Notes: generated by a model not told the origin, from the letters alone. DNA of 64,000 bases from Terebella lapidaria (GCA_949152475.1 OX424559.1:37493119-37557118); one strand, 5' to 3'. Shown: positions 39,357-51,200, numbered from the stretch's first letter. Made by a program: numbers and translations.

Positions 39357-40255
39357 TAATAGACAAAAAATTATTTCTGAAAAATTAATTAAAAGACAAA
39401 AAAAAATTAATAAAAATTATTAGACAAATAGCTGTGCTCGTTTATGTAGGCCTACAGTTTTATCCATAACATAATGGGTATCGACCGGCCAACCATTCAC
39501 GCCCTACCGGAGACCCCATGGTACCCTACTGATAACTGCTAGGTGACCGTCTCGTATGTACAAATCGGCCGAATATCGGAAAAGCACCTCCGGCACATCC
39601 ATCGGTGCCTGGCATGATACCCTGCGGTGATCGCCTGGTGAGCTACTCATATCAATCGGCCGATAAATTTGGTCGTTCTCCTCGGCGCCCGGTGGGCACA
39701 TGGAGGAGCTGTGATCGGTCGCCGGCAGGTGTGATAACGATTAACAGGCGATGTCATTTTTTCCACCGGTCGCCGCAAGAAAATAACTCTGTGTTATTTT
39801 CTTCCGATGCCTCCACCGACGTGTCTACGATGTCCGATTGCTGCCCGATAGTCACGGATGACCCTCCGACGCTCGGTGGGTGACCGGCCGAAATGGCCAA
39901 ATTTCAGCCTTTTCACGCATCGTAACCACATCCGAGGAGGCATCGATGCAAATGTGACCTAGAAATGGTCGGTAATTATAACATGGCATTGCTATGACAG
40001 AAACGTCTTTCCGTAATCTGAGACGGCCAACAGCGGTTTCTAATCGAATACAGAGATCGAGGTGGAAAACGTAAATTAAAATGACCAATCACATGCGCGT
40101 ATTTGATCGATCAATATGCAAATGAGCCGTGGCGCTACTCAGCCAAGCAGACAGCAACAACAACGGAAAGTTGTTGACATGGAAAAAAACCCGGGTTTGT
40201 TGATCATGTTCATTGAAGATGGAAGAAACCAACACGTTAGGATGCCATGTTAATC
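39357..40255. other. No gene seen; array flank
   Basis: The first 65 bases are A/T-rich (repeats of AATTAATAAAA). The rest is GC-richer, with several short CGGCCGA-containing words (near 39568 and 39656) that suggest an old diverged repeat. Open frames here are short and show no recognisable domain. Confidence 0.5.
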
Positions 40256-40402
40256 GGGATAAAACTGTGCTTGGTTCGGTGTCTGTGACTAACAAAAATC
40301 CCTCGGGATCTCCGCTTCGCCTCTCGTGTCTCAGATCACAACAGAGATCCCTCTAGATTTTTGTCACGTCACAGACACCGAGCCAAACACAGTTTTTATC
40401 CC
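40256..40402. repeat. 147-bp hairpin (imperfect inverted repeat)
   Basis: Left arm 40256-40313 begins GGGATAAAACTGTG; right arm 40343-40402 ends CACAGTTTTTATCCC. Both contain CGGTGTCTGTGAC or its complement, and the loop is about 29 bases. Arm identity is high with a few mismatches and short indels. It resembles a solo foldback or MITE. Confidence 0.8.
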
Positions 40403-41360
40403 TTAAACAGAACAGGTTAGTTTTCATCCGTATACATAATGACCAATGGTATTCAAGTGTACTATCACCTATTGGTGTTGTGGGCGTGGTCATACATCGT
40501 CCTAGCTCTGAATTGATCGGTAACGCTTTGACACATCACCAGGGCGACTTGAAAATATAAATATTAGAAGAAAAGGAATGCGAGTTTAAATATGCTTTTT
40601 ATATTTATTGCTGCGAATCCCACATGTCTAAAAATATAATTTTCCAAGAAAGAATGTTGTAGCACCACAAGGGTTTTCTGATTGAATTTCAAATATAATT
40701 TTCTGATTCATATTCCACACATTTATAGACATGAATGTGCTCTACCCCATTATAAGTAGGTTTCGTGTAAAGATTGAATCATTGCAGGTAATTCATATTA
40801 TCTATCTATTTTTTATAGATATGTGCGTAATTGTCCAATAGGAACTAGAGAAAAAGATCCTTGAGCTCTCACTGCGCTTCAGAAATTGTAGATATATGCC
40901 AATGTGCCTGATACAAAATACATAAACACATTTCTTGGGGCGACCCCAAACCCCCAGAACGGTCAGACTTCGCTCGCGTCGTACACTCGCTTTGCTGCAG
41001 CAGCAGCAGCTGCTTAACATGCATGTAAGGATTCAGACTTGGAACACATTTTTGTTCAACCTTGGTGACGCCCCTGGTTCCTATTGTGTGAGAATTCAAT
41101 GGTATGCTACACCAAGCAAACATCGTGTGCTGAAATTAAATGCCCTGTCCTTCACAATGTCAATTACTGGACATTGTAAAGTAATACTGCAAAAGTACAA
41201 TACTAACCAAATACAGAATTTCATAACCGATTCAATATCTATCCAACGTCAGTTTAATAGTTATTATAAATGCATTGGATTCAGAAACAAACTCATTCAA
41301 TTTTTATATTATAAGTCCAGAAGATGTCACATTTGGTAACCAGCATTTTCATGCACTGGA
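40403..41360. other. No gene seen
   Basis: AT-rich. A 134-codon open frame (40935-41339, plus) has no domain I recognise and low-complexity composition. A short (CAG)n stretch lies near 40997. Confidence 0.4.
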
Positions 41361-41934
41361 CTATACTCTGATTTTTCTAACTCGTTTACACAGTTTTTCG
41401 CTGATATTTTTGCGATGCTAAATGCTATCGTTCCATAACTTGGCATACTTCACCTGGGAGTCAAACGGCAATCATTTACCGAATTTCAGACTTCTATCAC
41501 GAAAAATGAAAAAGTTGGCAATCTGCCCCAATGTTAAAATTAGCCCTGTCATTTAATTTCTGGGTCCGCACACAATTTCATGCATTTTCTCGATTTTGTA
41601 GCAGTGCAATCTTTCAAAATCAACATGTTTATGTAGAATACACCCCAATGTGTCATCTGGTCTAAAATTACAACAATTACAACAATCCTGGTGGATGCAA
41701 ACAGGATCAAATCCTCGAATAAGCTCAGATTATCTAGATCCCGTTTTTGGCTGAAATTTAACATTGGGGTAGATTGCCAACTTCTTCAATTATTGCGATT
41801 GAAGTCTGAAATTTGGTAGAAAATTGCCGTTTGTCTACAAGGTGAAGTATGCCAAGTGATAGAACGATACCATTCAGCATCGCAAAGATATCGTCAAAAA
41901 ACAGTGTAAACAAGTTAGAAAAATCAGAGTATAG
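41361..41934. repeat. 574-bp foldback element with about 180-bp arms
   Basis: The left arm (41361-41541) starts CTATACTCTGATTTTTC and the right arm (41754-41934) ends in its complement. Arms match over their whole length with scattered changes; the loop is about 210 bp. A second copy, reverse-oriented and lacking one arm, lies at 47100-47350. Confidence 0.85.
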
Positions 41935-43689
41935 TACATTGAGAGGACTTACATTTCTGGAACTACAACGTCTTACTAATTTTGTTACCATAATTTCATA
42001 TTTGTTCACAAGACGGGTTCCGTGTATGAGTTATAAACCATACGTGTTTGACGCGCGACATCTTGCCATGATGCATGACGCAACCATTGTTAAATTGTCT
42101 TACAAAACCAATATGTATATTAGTCGCCTTATAACGTAACATTTCCGATGTCTTACCACACACTGCGCTAACAAGTCACCATACTACGCAATAACCGTGA
42201 GATCCAACATTGTGGAGTGACATTTTAGAAACCGAACGACGTCACATATCATGGCTTATCTGATGAGGATTAGACATGTCTTCAACACGAATAACTAACT
42301 TTGACCTTGGCGGTCCAGATCTAATTATGATAGCTCTCAATAGGATTACATTGTAAGTCATTTTGTTCAGGTAATCTAACAGTCACACAGTGTGACATGA
42401 AGGCTTTTAGATAATGAATCTAGCTTTTAGCAGCCCGAACCATTGTGAACTATATGGAACAAATATCGATATAGAATCTATTGAATTATTCTTAATTCTC
42501 TGTCTGTTGCTTACACGGAATAGTATGGGACACTACTTGCAGCTTGCTAAAAATTAATTTATCATATTGCAGAATGGCCAAAACTTTGACTTTCTATGCT
42601 TTCATTGCATATTTTTCATAATTATGTCTGATAACGGGTCATGAGTAACGATAAAATGTGCAATGTAATGGACAAGAAAATACTGGTATGAAAAGCTAAT
42701 ATATAACGACGCAGTTACGAATTTCACAACGTCATTGTATTTTTATTCGAGAAAATTCCTGACAAATTGTCCCTAAGTAAGTTGCGATACATCATTCAAA
42801 TGTCACCAGTTGTTGCCTAATTGCACCCCAATCACCGTGGATTAATGTACGCATAGCATTCTTTGAGCCACTTGTTTGACATATCATGGCCGACATTTCG
42901 TGCTGTTTCGCCAAAGCCATTCGACCATATATGTGTACAGATTTGTGAAGTGTATTCAGATCTCCACGTACCGATAAAATGTTTAAAATTCATTAAACAA
43001 AACATAACTCTGACAAATTGCAATATCCAAAAAAGTACAATACACATGCACATAAGTGTTTATGCAGATCAGGCACCACATTATATTTTGGTCAAATATG
43101 ATTATCTCTTAGCGATAGAGTTTTTTTTTTCAAAATCAAATGATATTTTCCAATGGTAAATTCGTCGAGTATTTTCTGCCATGCCGCATACGTGAAGGGA
43201 GTGCAGGCGGTTTGGAGATCGTTTGGGTCAGTGAAGTGTTCAACCGTGACATCTTACATCTCACAAATTAGCCTTAGTTTCCACATTGTTTTACTTTTGT
43301 GGGATTTCTCTTTCCCTGCTAACTTCCCAATTTTCACCAGGAATGATGCCAAGGTGAGGGGTGGGGATCGGCACCCACTCCCCCGTCAGGTATGCCCCAT
43401 ATACTTGATATAAGGTTCACAAATAGTCGAATTGTCTACAAAAAAAATCAGAAAAGTAACATGTAGAATCGTGTGGAACTAAAAGCATAAAATCCTGGAT
43501 GTAGTAGAACTCATTCAACTTCGGTGAGATGAAAAATTTATATATTAACATATAATATATTCACCAACATGAGATAAACAATACATTGACAATACAGTCT
43601 TAATATTGTGGATTCGTTGAAAAAATTACAACTTTGAGTTGATGAAGTTCATGAAATCATCATTTCCGTCTTGAATATACGTCATCTGT
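41935..43689. other. No convincing gene; 3' flank of the minus-strand gene
   Basis: AT-rich. Short minus-strand frames near 42832-43053 and 43140-43245 look faintly protein-like (for example GFGETARNVGHD) but are out of frame with each other and lack good splice sites. I see no AATAAA within about 150 bp after the stop of the minus-strand gene. Confidence 0.4.
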
Positions 43690-44147
43690 TTAAGCGTTGT
43701 CCTGGTTAATTTCAGCCACCATTTCATCAATGTCCGAGTAGTCTATATTGACCACTGGCGGTTTCCAGCTTCCGTGTGCGGGCGCCGACCGAAACCCGTC
43801 ATATGGCACAGCCAGTGGGCGCTCCCTGGTCACTGGCACTGACATGTAATCTAGTTGTGTACTGTGACGATAATGCTGAAGGTGGAGCCACTGGTTCCAG
43901 TGAGGGACCTCTGCCGGGCAATAGGCTTGTCCAGAGCGGGAGTAGATGAGTCCATGCTGAGACACACTCGCGGGCTGGACGGGAATGTGTGTCCGGTGAC
44001 TATGGGTCAGGTTATTGCCGTGGATATCAGCCACCGTGCTGAGGACCTGGATGGAAGCCTGTGAGGCCGAGTCACTCGGTGACAGGCTGTCAGTGTCTGA
44101 AGAGACCTTCGAGTCGTACGGCTCCGCGACATCGTCCTGGCTGCTGC
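43690..44147 (-). CDS. Last exon: cytoplasmic tail
   Basis: The acceptor TTGTTTGCAG precedes 44147; the exon starts in phase 1 and encodes about 151 residues. Visible features are an acidic-Ser patch (SSDTDSLSPSDSASQAS), several tyrosines in short acidic or proline contexts (EPYDS, LDYMSV, VPYDG, IDYSDI) that could be phosphorylation or SH2-docking sites, and no domain. GC content is clearly above the flanks. Confidence 0.6.
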
Positions 44148-45852
44148 CTGCAAACAACAATTCATTCTTTGTACAAAATCAACCATTTACCTATAGCGGT
44201 ACCGAGCTAACTTCTCCTATGACTTGAATCAGTTGAAATCCTATAATTTAATCAAGCCTCCAACCCATACATGCACAATGAAGATGCAAACACATGCAGG
44301 TATATGCATGTATGTACGTGCACGTGGTTGCCGTTTTAGAACATATCACCTGTTGGACTGGACTTCCAGTGTTTGCGGACAAGGAAAGTCACAGCAGCTA
44401 CCAGGATGACGAGCACAATGCCTACTATCCCGGCGGTCAATGCGCCCGCGCCCCAGTCCCTGGCTGTTTCCATGACATCGGCCGACTCGTGGAGCACCCC
44501 GGTGTGATTGGTCCGTCCCGAGCCTTCGGCTGTGAGGTGGGAAGAACTTGATGCAACTGTTCAGTCCATACACTTGTTCACATTCAACATTTCATTCGTT
44601 TCAGATGTTTTATCATGGTCTCACAGGCTTAAAGTTGCATCGTGATAGATCGATATAGACAAGTGTAGTAAATTGATGGGGAAAGAAGTTAAATAAAATA
44701 ATGAATAGGGCATAAAATTGGACTGTTTCACATTACCCTTTTTGGGGTGCAGTGATTGCTTTTAGTGGAAACAATTGCTTTCCATTGGAGTGATTCTGTG
44801 TGATATAATCTTTACGGACTACCACAGAAGACCTGGCCTGTTGCTATCCAAAAGTGTACCCCACCTCTTGGTATTCCGGGCGGGGCAGGAGGTCCTGACA
44901 TTCGGTACCCTGTCCGCAGGGAACTCGCTGGCAGAGCCGAGTCACCTGGCGTTATCGTCGGCCTGGAGCTGCCCTGGATGGTCCTTGGTGGTCCTGCAAA
45001 GATTTTCGCCATCGTTCTTCAATGATAAATCGCATTATCTGCTTTCCATGAAAGTCGACCGAAGTAGAAAAGTGAACAGTATATGTGTGTGTACAGTATA
45101 CACAGTACCTTGTGTGCTGGTGCGACAGAGGTCCCCTGGAATGAAGTCTACAGCGATGCTGTTGTCGCAGTGCATCAGAGGAGGTTGTCTCAGGATTGCT
45201 ATGTTCTTCTTGGATGGGGTCACGCCGTGCAGGCAGATATGGAACGTTACCTTGAAATAGGTACTTTATTTGACTAGCCATTTTTTATGATTTTTATGAA
45301 GTTTGCATAGAGGAAAATATAGGTTTCATTGAGAAAAAGTAAACATGCAAAGGCACCATTTTTCCTTTTGAAACATACATTAACAAGTTCTTTGTCATTT
45401 TGTGTGTGTTGTTTTATTGAAGAAATGTTTCGTGCATCAGGCTTATGACAGAAGAACCAGTTGTTGTCAAACAACTAGCCGAATGTAATTTCTTATAAAA
45501 AGTGCAATATTTTATTTACCATGCCACTCGTCTGTAGCCCGGCTGTAGTCACGAACCATGTCTTAACTTCAGGTCCAAGATCATAGTCATTTAACGACAC
45601 TTTGAACCCCTCTAATCGTTCTAAAATCAATCAATCAATTAATCAACCAATCAATCAAGAAAATTAAATGTGCACGAAAGCCAATAGGTATAACTCGAAA
45701 CGAATCTAATTTACCAGTTACTTCCATCCTCCATGTCACCCGAATGTTCTGACCAATGGTATTGTCGTGACACTGTGACGTCACAGAGATGGCTCCTGGC
45801 ACATGCGCACACAGGTCACTGTTCTGGTTTATCGAGATCCGCATGTGTCGCA
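43690..45852 (-). CDS. Single-pass membrane protein, C-terminal half (family not recognised)
   Basis: Five minus-strand segments join with compatible phases: 45852-45722, 45250-45109, 44993-44946, 44529-44350 and 44147-43690. In order they give cysteine-containing extracellular segments (SVTSQCHDNTIGQ, VTFHICLHGV), a short Pro/Thr linker, a transmembrane helix followed by RKHWK, and a 150-residue tail rich in Ser, Asp and His, ending with NQDNA and a stop. The exons are GC-richer than the introns. The last three introns are all phase 1, as is usual for modular extracellular proteins. This would be a cell-surface receptor or adhesion protein by architecture only. The N-terminus is not found. 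The junction at 45722/45250 uses a weak donor (GAA|GTAACT), so that join is the least secure. Confidence 0.55.
44350..44529 (-). CDS. Transmembrane exon
   Basis: An exon of 180 bp, phase 1 at both ends, with acceptor CCCACCTCACAG and donor AACAG|GTGATA. It encodes a juxtamembrane stretch with an N-glycosylation site (NHT), a hydrophobic helix of about 22 residues (LTAGIVGIVLVILVAAVTFL), then the basic stop-transfer VRKHWK. Confidence 0.65.
44946..44993 (-). CDS. 48-bp linker exon
   Basis: Acceptor ATCTTTGCAG and donor CCAG|GTGACT delimit 48 bp, phase 1 to phase 1, coding for PPRTIQGSSRPTITP, a stalk-like Pro/Ser/Thr segment. It could be longer or absent in some transcripts. Confidence 0.45.
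45109..45250 (-). CDS. Extracellular exon with TF..CL motif
   Basis: A 142-bp exon, phase 0 to phase 1, donor ACAAG|GTACTG. It encodes VTFHICLHGVTPSKKNIAIL, then three further residues followed by PPLMHCDN, ending CRTSTQ, with three cysteines. It resembles the candidate exon at 47563-47721 (TFMLCLRVMD ... REPPVQ). Confidence 0.5.
45722..45852 (-). CDS. Extracellular exon, beta-strand-rich
   Basis: A 131-bp segment after acceptor AACTACAG, phase 1 to phase 0, encoding RHMRISINQNSDLC followed by a strand-like segment with a second Cys and NIRVTWRME. A better-looking donor seven bases later (CTG|GTAAAT) would give phase 1 and not fit the next exon as drawn, so an unseen exon or another join is possible. 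Confidence 0.45.
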
Positions 45853-46521
45853 CTGTAGTTAATGGTATGCAATTTGTATTTTACGTCGATGTTTAGGTGG
45901 ATTAACTGTTTCCAGCTGGTCTATTTCTCGAGCAATCCACAAGAGCGTAGATCCAACGAATACAGATGAGTGTGCACCAAATAAAATAATCGAAATGTTT
46001 CCATATTTAAGCTTATCCGACAGATCTGTGCATTGTGAACTTTTGTGTCTATGGGATTGGGGGGGGGGGGGGGACTCGAACTTAACCAAATCAATATCTA
46101 TGTTATCAATGATTACCTCGATGTTACATTCCAATTCTACATTTTTGGGGGGTGGTTGTGTTTTGTTAAACGATAGCACATGTAATTTGCATTTTAAAAA
46201 CACAGCGGAGTTTTATTTTATGACTCACAATCCTATGTCGCGTATTTCATAAAAAACTAACACCTCACTCAACCAACCGTTTTTAGTCAGAGCGACCAGG
46301 TTGAGCGACATAAGGAGGTTTTATTGTATATCTTCAATTTCATTTGTATAATGAATATACATGCTACTTACAAGCTCTGAATAATACTGGTGTCGTGAAC
46401 ACGTCCTGTTTTGATAGACAAAGGTTCACACATATTGGAAACATACTCGAACGATATACTTTAATTCGCTTTTTGTGATGCAAGAAACAATAATTCCTCA
46501 ATATGATCGAAAACATAACAG
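45853..46521. other. Intron-like stretch with 15-G run
   Basis: AT-rich apart from a run of 15 G at 46059-46073. A minus frame of 114 codons crosses the G run; it contains low-complexity proline and is not supported. Confidence 0.4.
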
Positions 46522-46911
46522 CTTAAGGTTGCTCATCAGATAGCATTCTTGTAATTTCGAGACAAATTTTCATGAGAATTAATTATACTTCATACTCTGA
46601 TGTTTCAAGCTCGTTTGGCATACTCAATCTGTATGGTAAATTTCGTGGTCTGCATTTCTATATGTCATAACGCACCCAAAACATCGTCACGATGTATCGG
46701 TGAAATATCGCAGTTAAAACCACCTGTTGTACCAAATCTCCCACCCCACTCGATTTGGACGATAATAGGGTTGTTCGTCGTGAATTTCACGAACAAAAGC
46801 TATTTCAATAGCTCCGCAGTTAATGTTGGGTATCTTACGAATAGGTCACTTTTTTACGCCGGAAGCACCAACCATGACAAAAGCGACATGGTCGGATATT
46901 TCATGGTCAAG

Positions 46912-47043
46912 ATATAAGTCGATATTATCGAGTTATAAGTCGATATTATCAAGATATAAGTCGATATTATCGAGTTATAAGTCGATATTATCAAGATATA
47001 AGTCGATATTATCGAGTTATAAGTCGATATTATCGAGTTATAA
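46912..47043. repeat. 21-bp tandem repeat, about six copies
   Basis: The unit TATAAGTCGATATTATC plus four bases alternates between a CGAG-T and a CAAG-A variant. The open frame across it repeats YKSILSS/YKSILSR simply because the period is divisible by three. Confidence 0.9.
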
Positions 47044-47099
47044 CACGGGAAATAAAAAAATAAAAAAATACATAGTGGCCCTTCTACGCTTCCGTAGTG

Positions 47100-47350
47100 A
47101 CAGAATACACATTGGGGGTATATTCTGCACAAATATGCTGATTTCGAAATTTGCACCACTACAAAAGCGAACAATTTCCAAAAATCGTGTGCGGACCCGG
47201 AAATTCCATGATGCGGCGTTTGCGATAGAAGTCTGAAATTCATTGGAAAGTTGCCGTTTGACTATCAGATGAAGTATGTCAAGTTATATTACGATACCAT
47301 CTAGCATACCGAAATTATGAAGAAAAAAAAACGGTGTAAACGAGTTAGCA
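47100..47350. repeat. Truncated second copy of the foldback element
   Basis: Loop-like sequence (CACATTGGGGGTATATTCTG, GTGTGCGGACCCGG) then one arm (GAAGTCTGAAATTC ... AACGAGTTAGCAAAATC) match the element at 41361-41934 in reverse orientation. The other arm is missing. Confidence 0.75.
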
Positions 47351-47562
47351 AAATCGAAATATTATGCATAATGCGATACTAATAAAATATGGATGTGAAG
47401 TTAACATCAAACAGAAGGGTATTGTTCTATGATACGTAATCTAACGATAGTTAAAGCAACTGCCTTCGAAACCAGTCAATATTTTTTGAAAACTATATTT
47501 CATGTTAAACATGCTAAATTAACTGAATGAGACATACTCACATCACATGTAATGACTATAAC

Positions 47563-47721
47563 CAGTCCTCTGGGAAATTTTGCGCTTTTGAACAGGTGGT
47601 TCTCGCGTAAATACAGGATCTGTATCCATCACACGCAAACAAAGCATGAAAGTGCAAGATGGACTGACAATTCCACGTATATCATGATATATCACTGATT
47701 GTTTTCTCATAACTACACTAT
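47563..47721 (-). CDS. Candidate upstream exon of the membrane-protein gene
   Basis: A strong acceptor (TTTCCTGTTTGTTTCAG) precedes 47721. The 159-bp frame is phase 1 to phase 1 and encodes SCTFMLCLRVMDTDP and REPPVQKRKISQRT, similar in pattern to the 45109-45250 exon. The donor (CTG|GTTATA) is poor, and a better one 21 bases on (GAT|GTGAGT) would follow an in-frame stop. It also sits inside the inverted-repeat element. It could be a real exon, a decayed one or chance. Confidence 0.35.
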
Positions 47722-48213
47722 CTGAAACAAACAGGAAAATGTACTCGATGTGGACTTTTAAGCGCGATTTTGGCGTTTGTTTACATTCGGGTTTGATGGA
47801 TACACTTCGATTGTTTATATACAAAGCCGGTACAAAATGTGTATTAAAACGGACGAAGAGACAACTCAGACGGTTGTAATCGTCAAAATCATTGAGCACA
47901 CCTTTTGTTATCTTGCATTAGATGTGTTGCACAAAAATTCAGATTTGAAAAAAATATCACATACATTCGAAGGCAGTAGCTTTAAAAACTACACCATAAC
48001 AAGCTGTATGCACTTGATAGATGGTGTATAACGTGTGGGATCAGTATGATTATCGCTTTTGTACTTCAGTTTGACAAATGGAGAAGCCTTGTGGTCATGC
48101 ATGGAATACACACAATTTTCAGCGAATTCCGGAATTGCATTGTTATGGCCTAAGTAATATATACAAGTAATCGGCTGGCAAGGCAAGAATGCTGTCTAGT
48201 GAGCAACCTTAAG

Positions 48214-51200
48214 CGAAACATGAATCATTTGAGAATTTTTATTCAGAGGATGCACGTTATGACTTTCCTTTTATTACTACATTATGATATACGCACTACT
48301 TCTGAGGAGCAACGGTCGTCGACCGCGCAGTCACACCGGGAAGCTCTCAAGGCTGAGATGTGTGCGGGGTCGGAGGCTAAGCACCACATCAACACCCCGA
48401 CACAAGGGTATGTCAACCATCGGGGCATTGTCCCAGCCTAGACATCATTAGCGGTCATCATGTCCTTGAACAAAACACAGTCGACGACAGTTTTGAAGAG
48501 GTTTGCTGAATAAGGGAAGTGGCTCAATGGTGGGACCAATTACCAAACATATCCGACTTGTCATGCAAAATATATGCCTACAGTACCGGGGATCCCTGTA
48601 TTTAAGCCCCTCTTTGGATAAATAAGCCTATGGGCTAATACAAGGGGAGTACTACTTGATTTCCCATCTAACCCATTGTAAAATCAAGCGTGCAAAATAA
48701 ACGTCATAAAATATTTTTTTCCTCGGAAATAAGCCAATGGGCCTATATATGGAATTGAATTTCATTTGACACAACACCCTTTCCCCCAATTATTAGCCCA
48801 GGGCCTGAATTTGGGGATCCCCAGTACATATTTCAGACCTATCCGGAACTGACAATCCAGGTTCCTCTCTATGTGTGATGTTTGCACCGCACCGTAATAG
48901 CACATCTATTATCATTAGTAGTAGTATTAGAAATGCATATATGTAGAGGCTTCGGAAAAGACTTGAAGAATGAAAGCACGAGTTTGAAAATAAGTTTCTG
49001 GAAAATAAGTTTCTGGAAAAATTTGACTCCCGTTCGAACTTGTTGGTTTGTCAATTGATGACGTCACCACAAATAGAACTCATTACCAGGGTCAGACATG
49101 AATTCAGTACGACCAATCATATAATAATATGTATGTAATGTTATTATATGATAATACAGAGATCATACCAACACCAAACAAACCAATCAACAACCGGTCA
49201 CATGCACCAAACGCAGAAAATGTGTAAACTATATATACTTTCAACATATGTAGTTGCAAAAAAATCAGTTGAATCGAAGTTCTACATCACTTTAAAGACC
49301 TAGTAGCATGTCGATGAAAATGCTTTTCATTTAGTCCATTATGAATAGTTATCTGTAAATTCGAACGAATTTTACAAATACAATCAATGGGTTTCGAGAT
49401 ATTGAATCAAATAGGCACTCCTTCCGTAAATTGCCGAGGATTTTGATCACGATTTTAGTATGGGTCACGTGGTTTGTGACGTCATTTGAGGCAGTACTGA
49501 AAGTACCTGTAGCCAGCAAGGTAAACTGCATGCCGCATATTCATTCTCGTTGTGTATGTTTGACAATTCAAGTGAACGGGTGAGATGGTTGGAATACGGC
49601 ATTTCTTGTCTTGATATTTAGAATCAGTACTATTCATTCTCCCAGAAGGGAGGTTTGTTGAACTGCAAGATGTCCAGTATTTGTTGGTTTTCATGTGTTT
49701 TCTTTTGAATCTCATGCATTTTGGAGTGGTTTTATATCTTTGAGCTGACCGCCCAAATTACGTGTTTTACGTTTTTGGCCAGCCATCAAAGCACATTTTG
49801 CCTCAACTGACGTCACGATTACGGAAACTGCCGAAGCTATTTTTTTCATCGGCATGAGAAGGCGATTGCAATACTGGCTCAATATACTCGATTATATGTC
49901 GCTGTTATTAATTACCAATTAACGCGAACATCTTTTTTGTCACCAAATGTCCACAATGCCTTTATCTGAACAGGAATAAAACCATATAATGGTACCTTGC
50001 TACTATGACTTTAAGCGCGTACAAACGTTCGAATACACACACTTGTGACAGAGAAAGTAGCATTTACCGGAAGTATAAAACATAATATTATTGTCTTTAT
50101 ACAGTCATAGACGTGGAATCAATACCCAGTATCAAGTATTCCGAGCAAACAAAACAGGGTCCGTTATCCAATCTCATAGTCCGGGGACAGAAAGTCATAT
50201 CAGGCATACGAAGTGAGAGAAAACAAAAATGACAGGGAAACTAACATTAATAATATTGTGCCGATAGTTTCAACAGACAAGCGGGTCAGAATATTGTAAA
50301 AACATTTGGAAACTATCTGACCTTTTCTCCATTAGATCACCGGCCCCTTGCCCTTTCGGTCAGGAACTGTATCCAATCAGACGTATTTATTACATAATAG
50401 TCCCACTGTATTGGTGGTGAACACACTCAAGTGGAACTCTCGAAAGAACATGAAACTGAAATACATTGCCGAAATGACCACCACTATGTTTTCCAGTTGC
50501 TTTGCCGAGCAGCAGACGGATTTTATTTCAAGTTGTGATGCTGGTAGTATTGTCTCTGTGTGAAATTAATACGTTCAATTGTTAATTTACTCCGGGGCAT
50601 AGCGAAGCGAGCCGTGTGTATCATGAGGCGGCTCTTGGAAGGAGAGGAAACAGCGACTTATTAACTCTCACATATCACTAATGCCTAATTAGATATAATT
50701 AAGTGAGCGCATGACTTGTCGTTTCTATTATTCTCTGACTTGTGTCAATTTGCAAAATTACTGCGCTGATATTTGGAAGAGTATCCCTTTCCTAGAACTC
50801 TGCGCATATCGAGGGACCTTGTGTAAGAGATTGTCAATACAGTTTGAACGTCGTGACATGTGTGACCACCCCCTCGACATGATTACGGCGGGGAACCTAT
50901 CCGCTCAACTATTTTGACCCCCAGGATGTTCGTTGCATTGCTAAACTATGTGCCAAGCAAACTTTTCCAGCGTCAGATTGGACAATTAATTTTGAAATAT
51001 TATATTTAAGCAAAATGGCACGTGCTATTAATAATTTCATGCGGGAATCCTGGGCAAATATTGTAACAGAACACTGTCAAGGCCCATATCATGTGTGCCC
51101 AATGTTCATTCGGTATGTTTAAGAAATTTTATCGATTCAAGTCCTTTGTTCTGAACCAGGAATTGAAGCAATATACAAGCACGGGATTATCTATTTCAAA

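Larger units (their letters stand above)
46522..48213. mobile_element. 1.69-kb element with 29-bp terminal inverted repeats
   Basis: Left end CTTAAGGTTGCTCA at 46522-46550 matches the complement of 48185-48213 at about 25 of 29 positions. A second inverted pair, TAAAGCAACTGCCTTCGAA (47452-47470) and its near complement (47966-47984), is nested inside. Pieces related to 47400-47480 and 47985-48190 recur joined together at 55715-56010. No transposase is visible and I find no clear target-site duplication, so it would be nonautonomous. Confidence 0.5.

Noticed and set aside
40935..41339. 134-codon plus-strand frame
   Set aside because: No domain, AT-rich codon use, and no sign of splice or promoter signals.
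42832..43270. Ankyrin-like fragments on the minus strand (GFGETARNVGHD, TACTPFTYAAWQ)
   Set aside because: Only faint similarity, different frames, stops between them and no good splice sites; at most a decayed pseudogene.
45770..45790. TGACGTCA inside the extracellular exon
   Set aside because: Single occurrence within coding sequence; nothing suggests a regulatory role.
45859..46203. 114-codon minus-strand frame
   Set aside because: It runs through a 15-G tract, gives low-complexity proline, and has no splice or start context.
48300..48440. GC-rich patch with a minus-strand frame containing DIPLCRGVDVVLSL
   Set aside because: It faintly recalls a phospholipase A2 motif, but the frame is about 35 codons and lacks a convincing donor.
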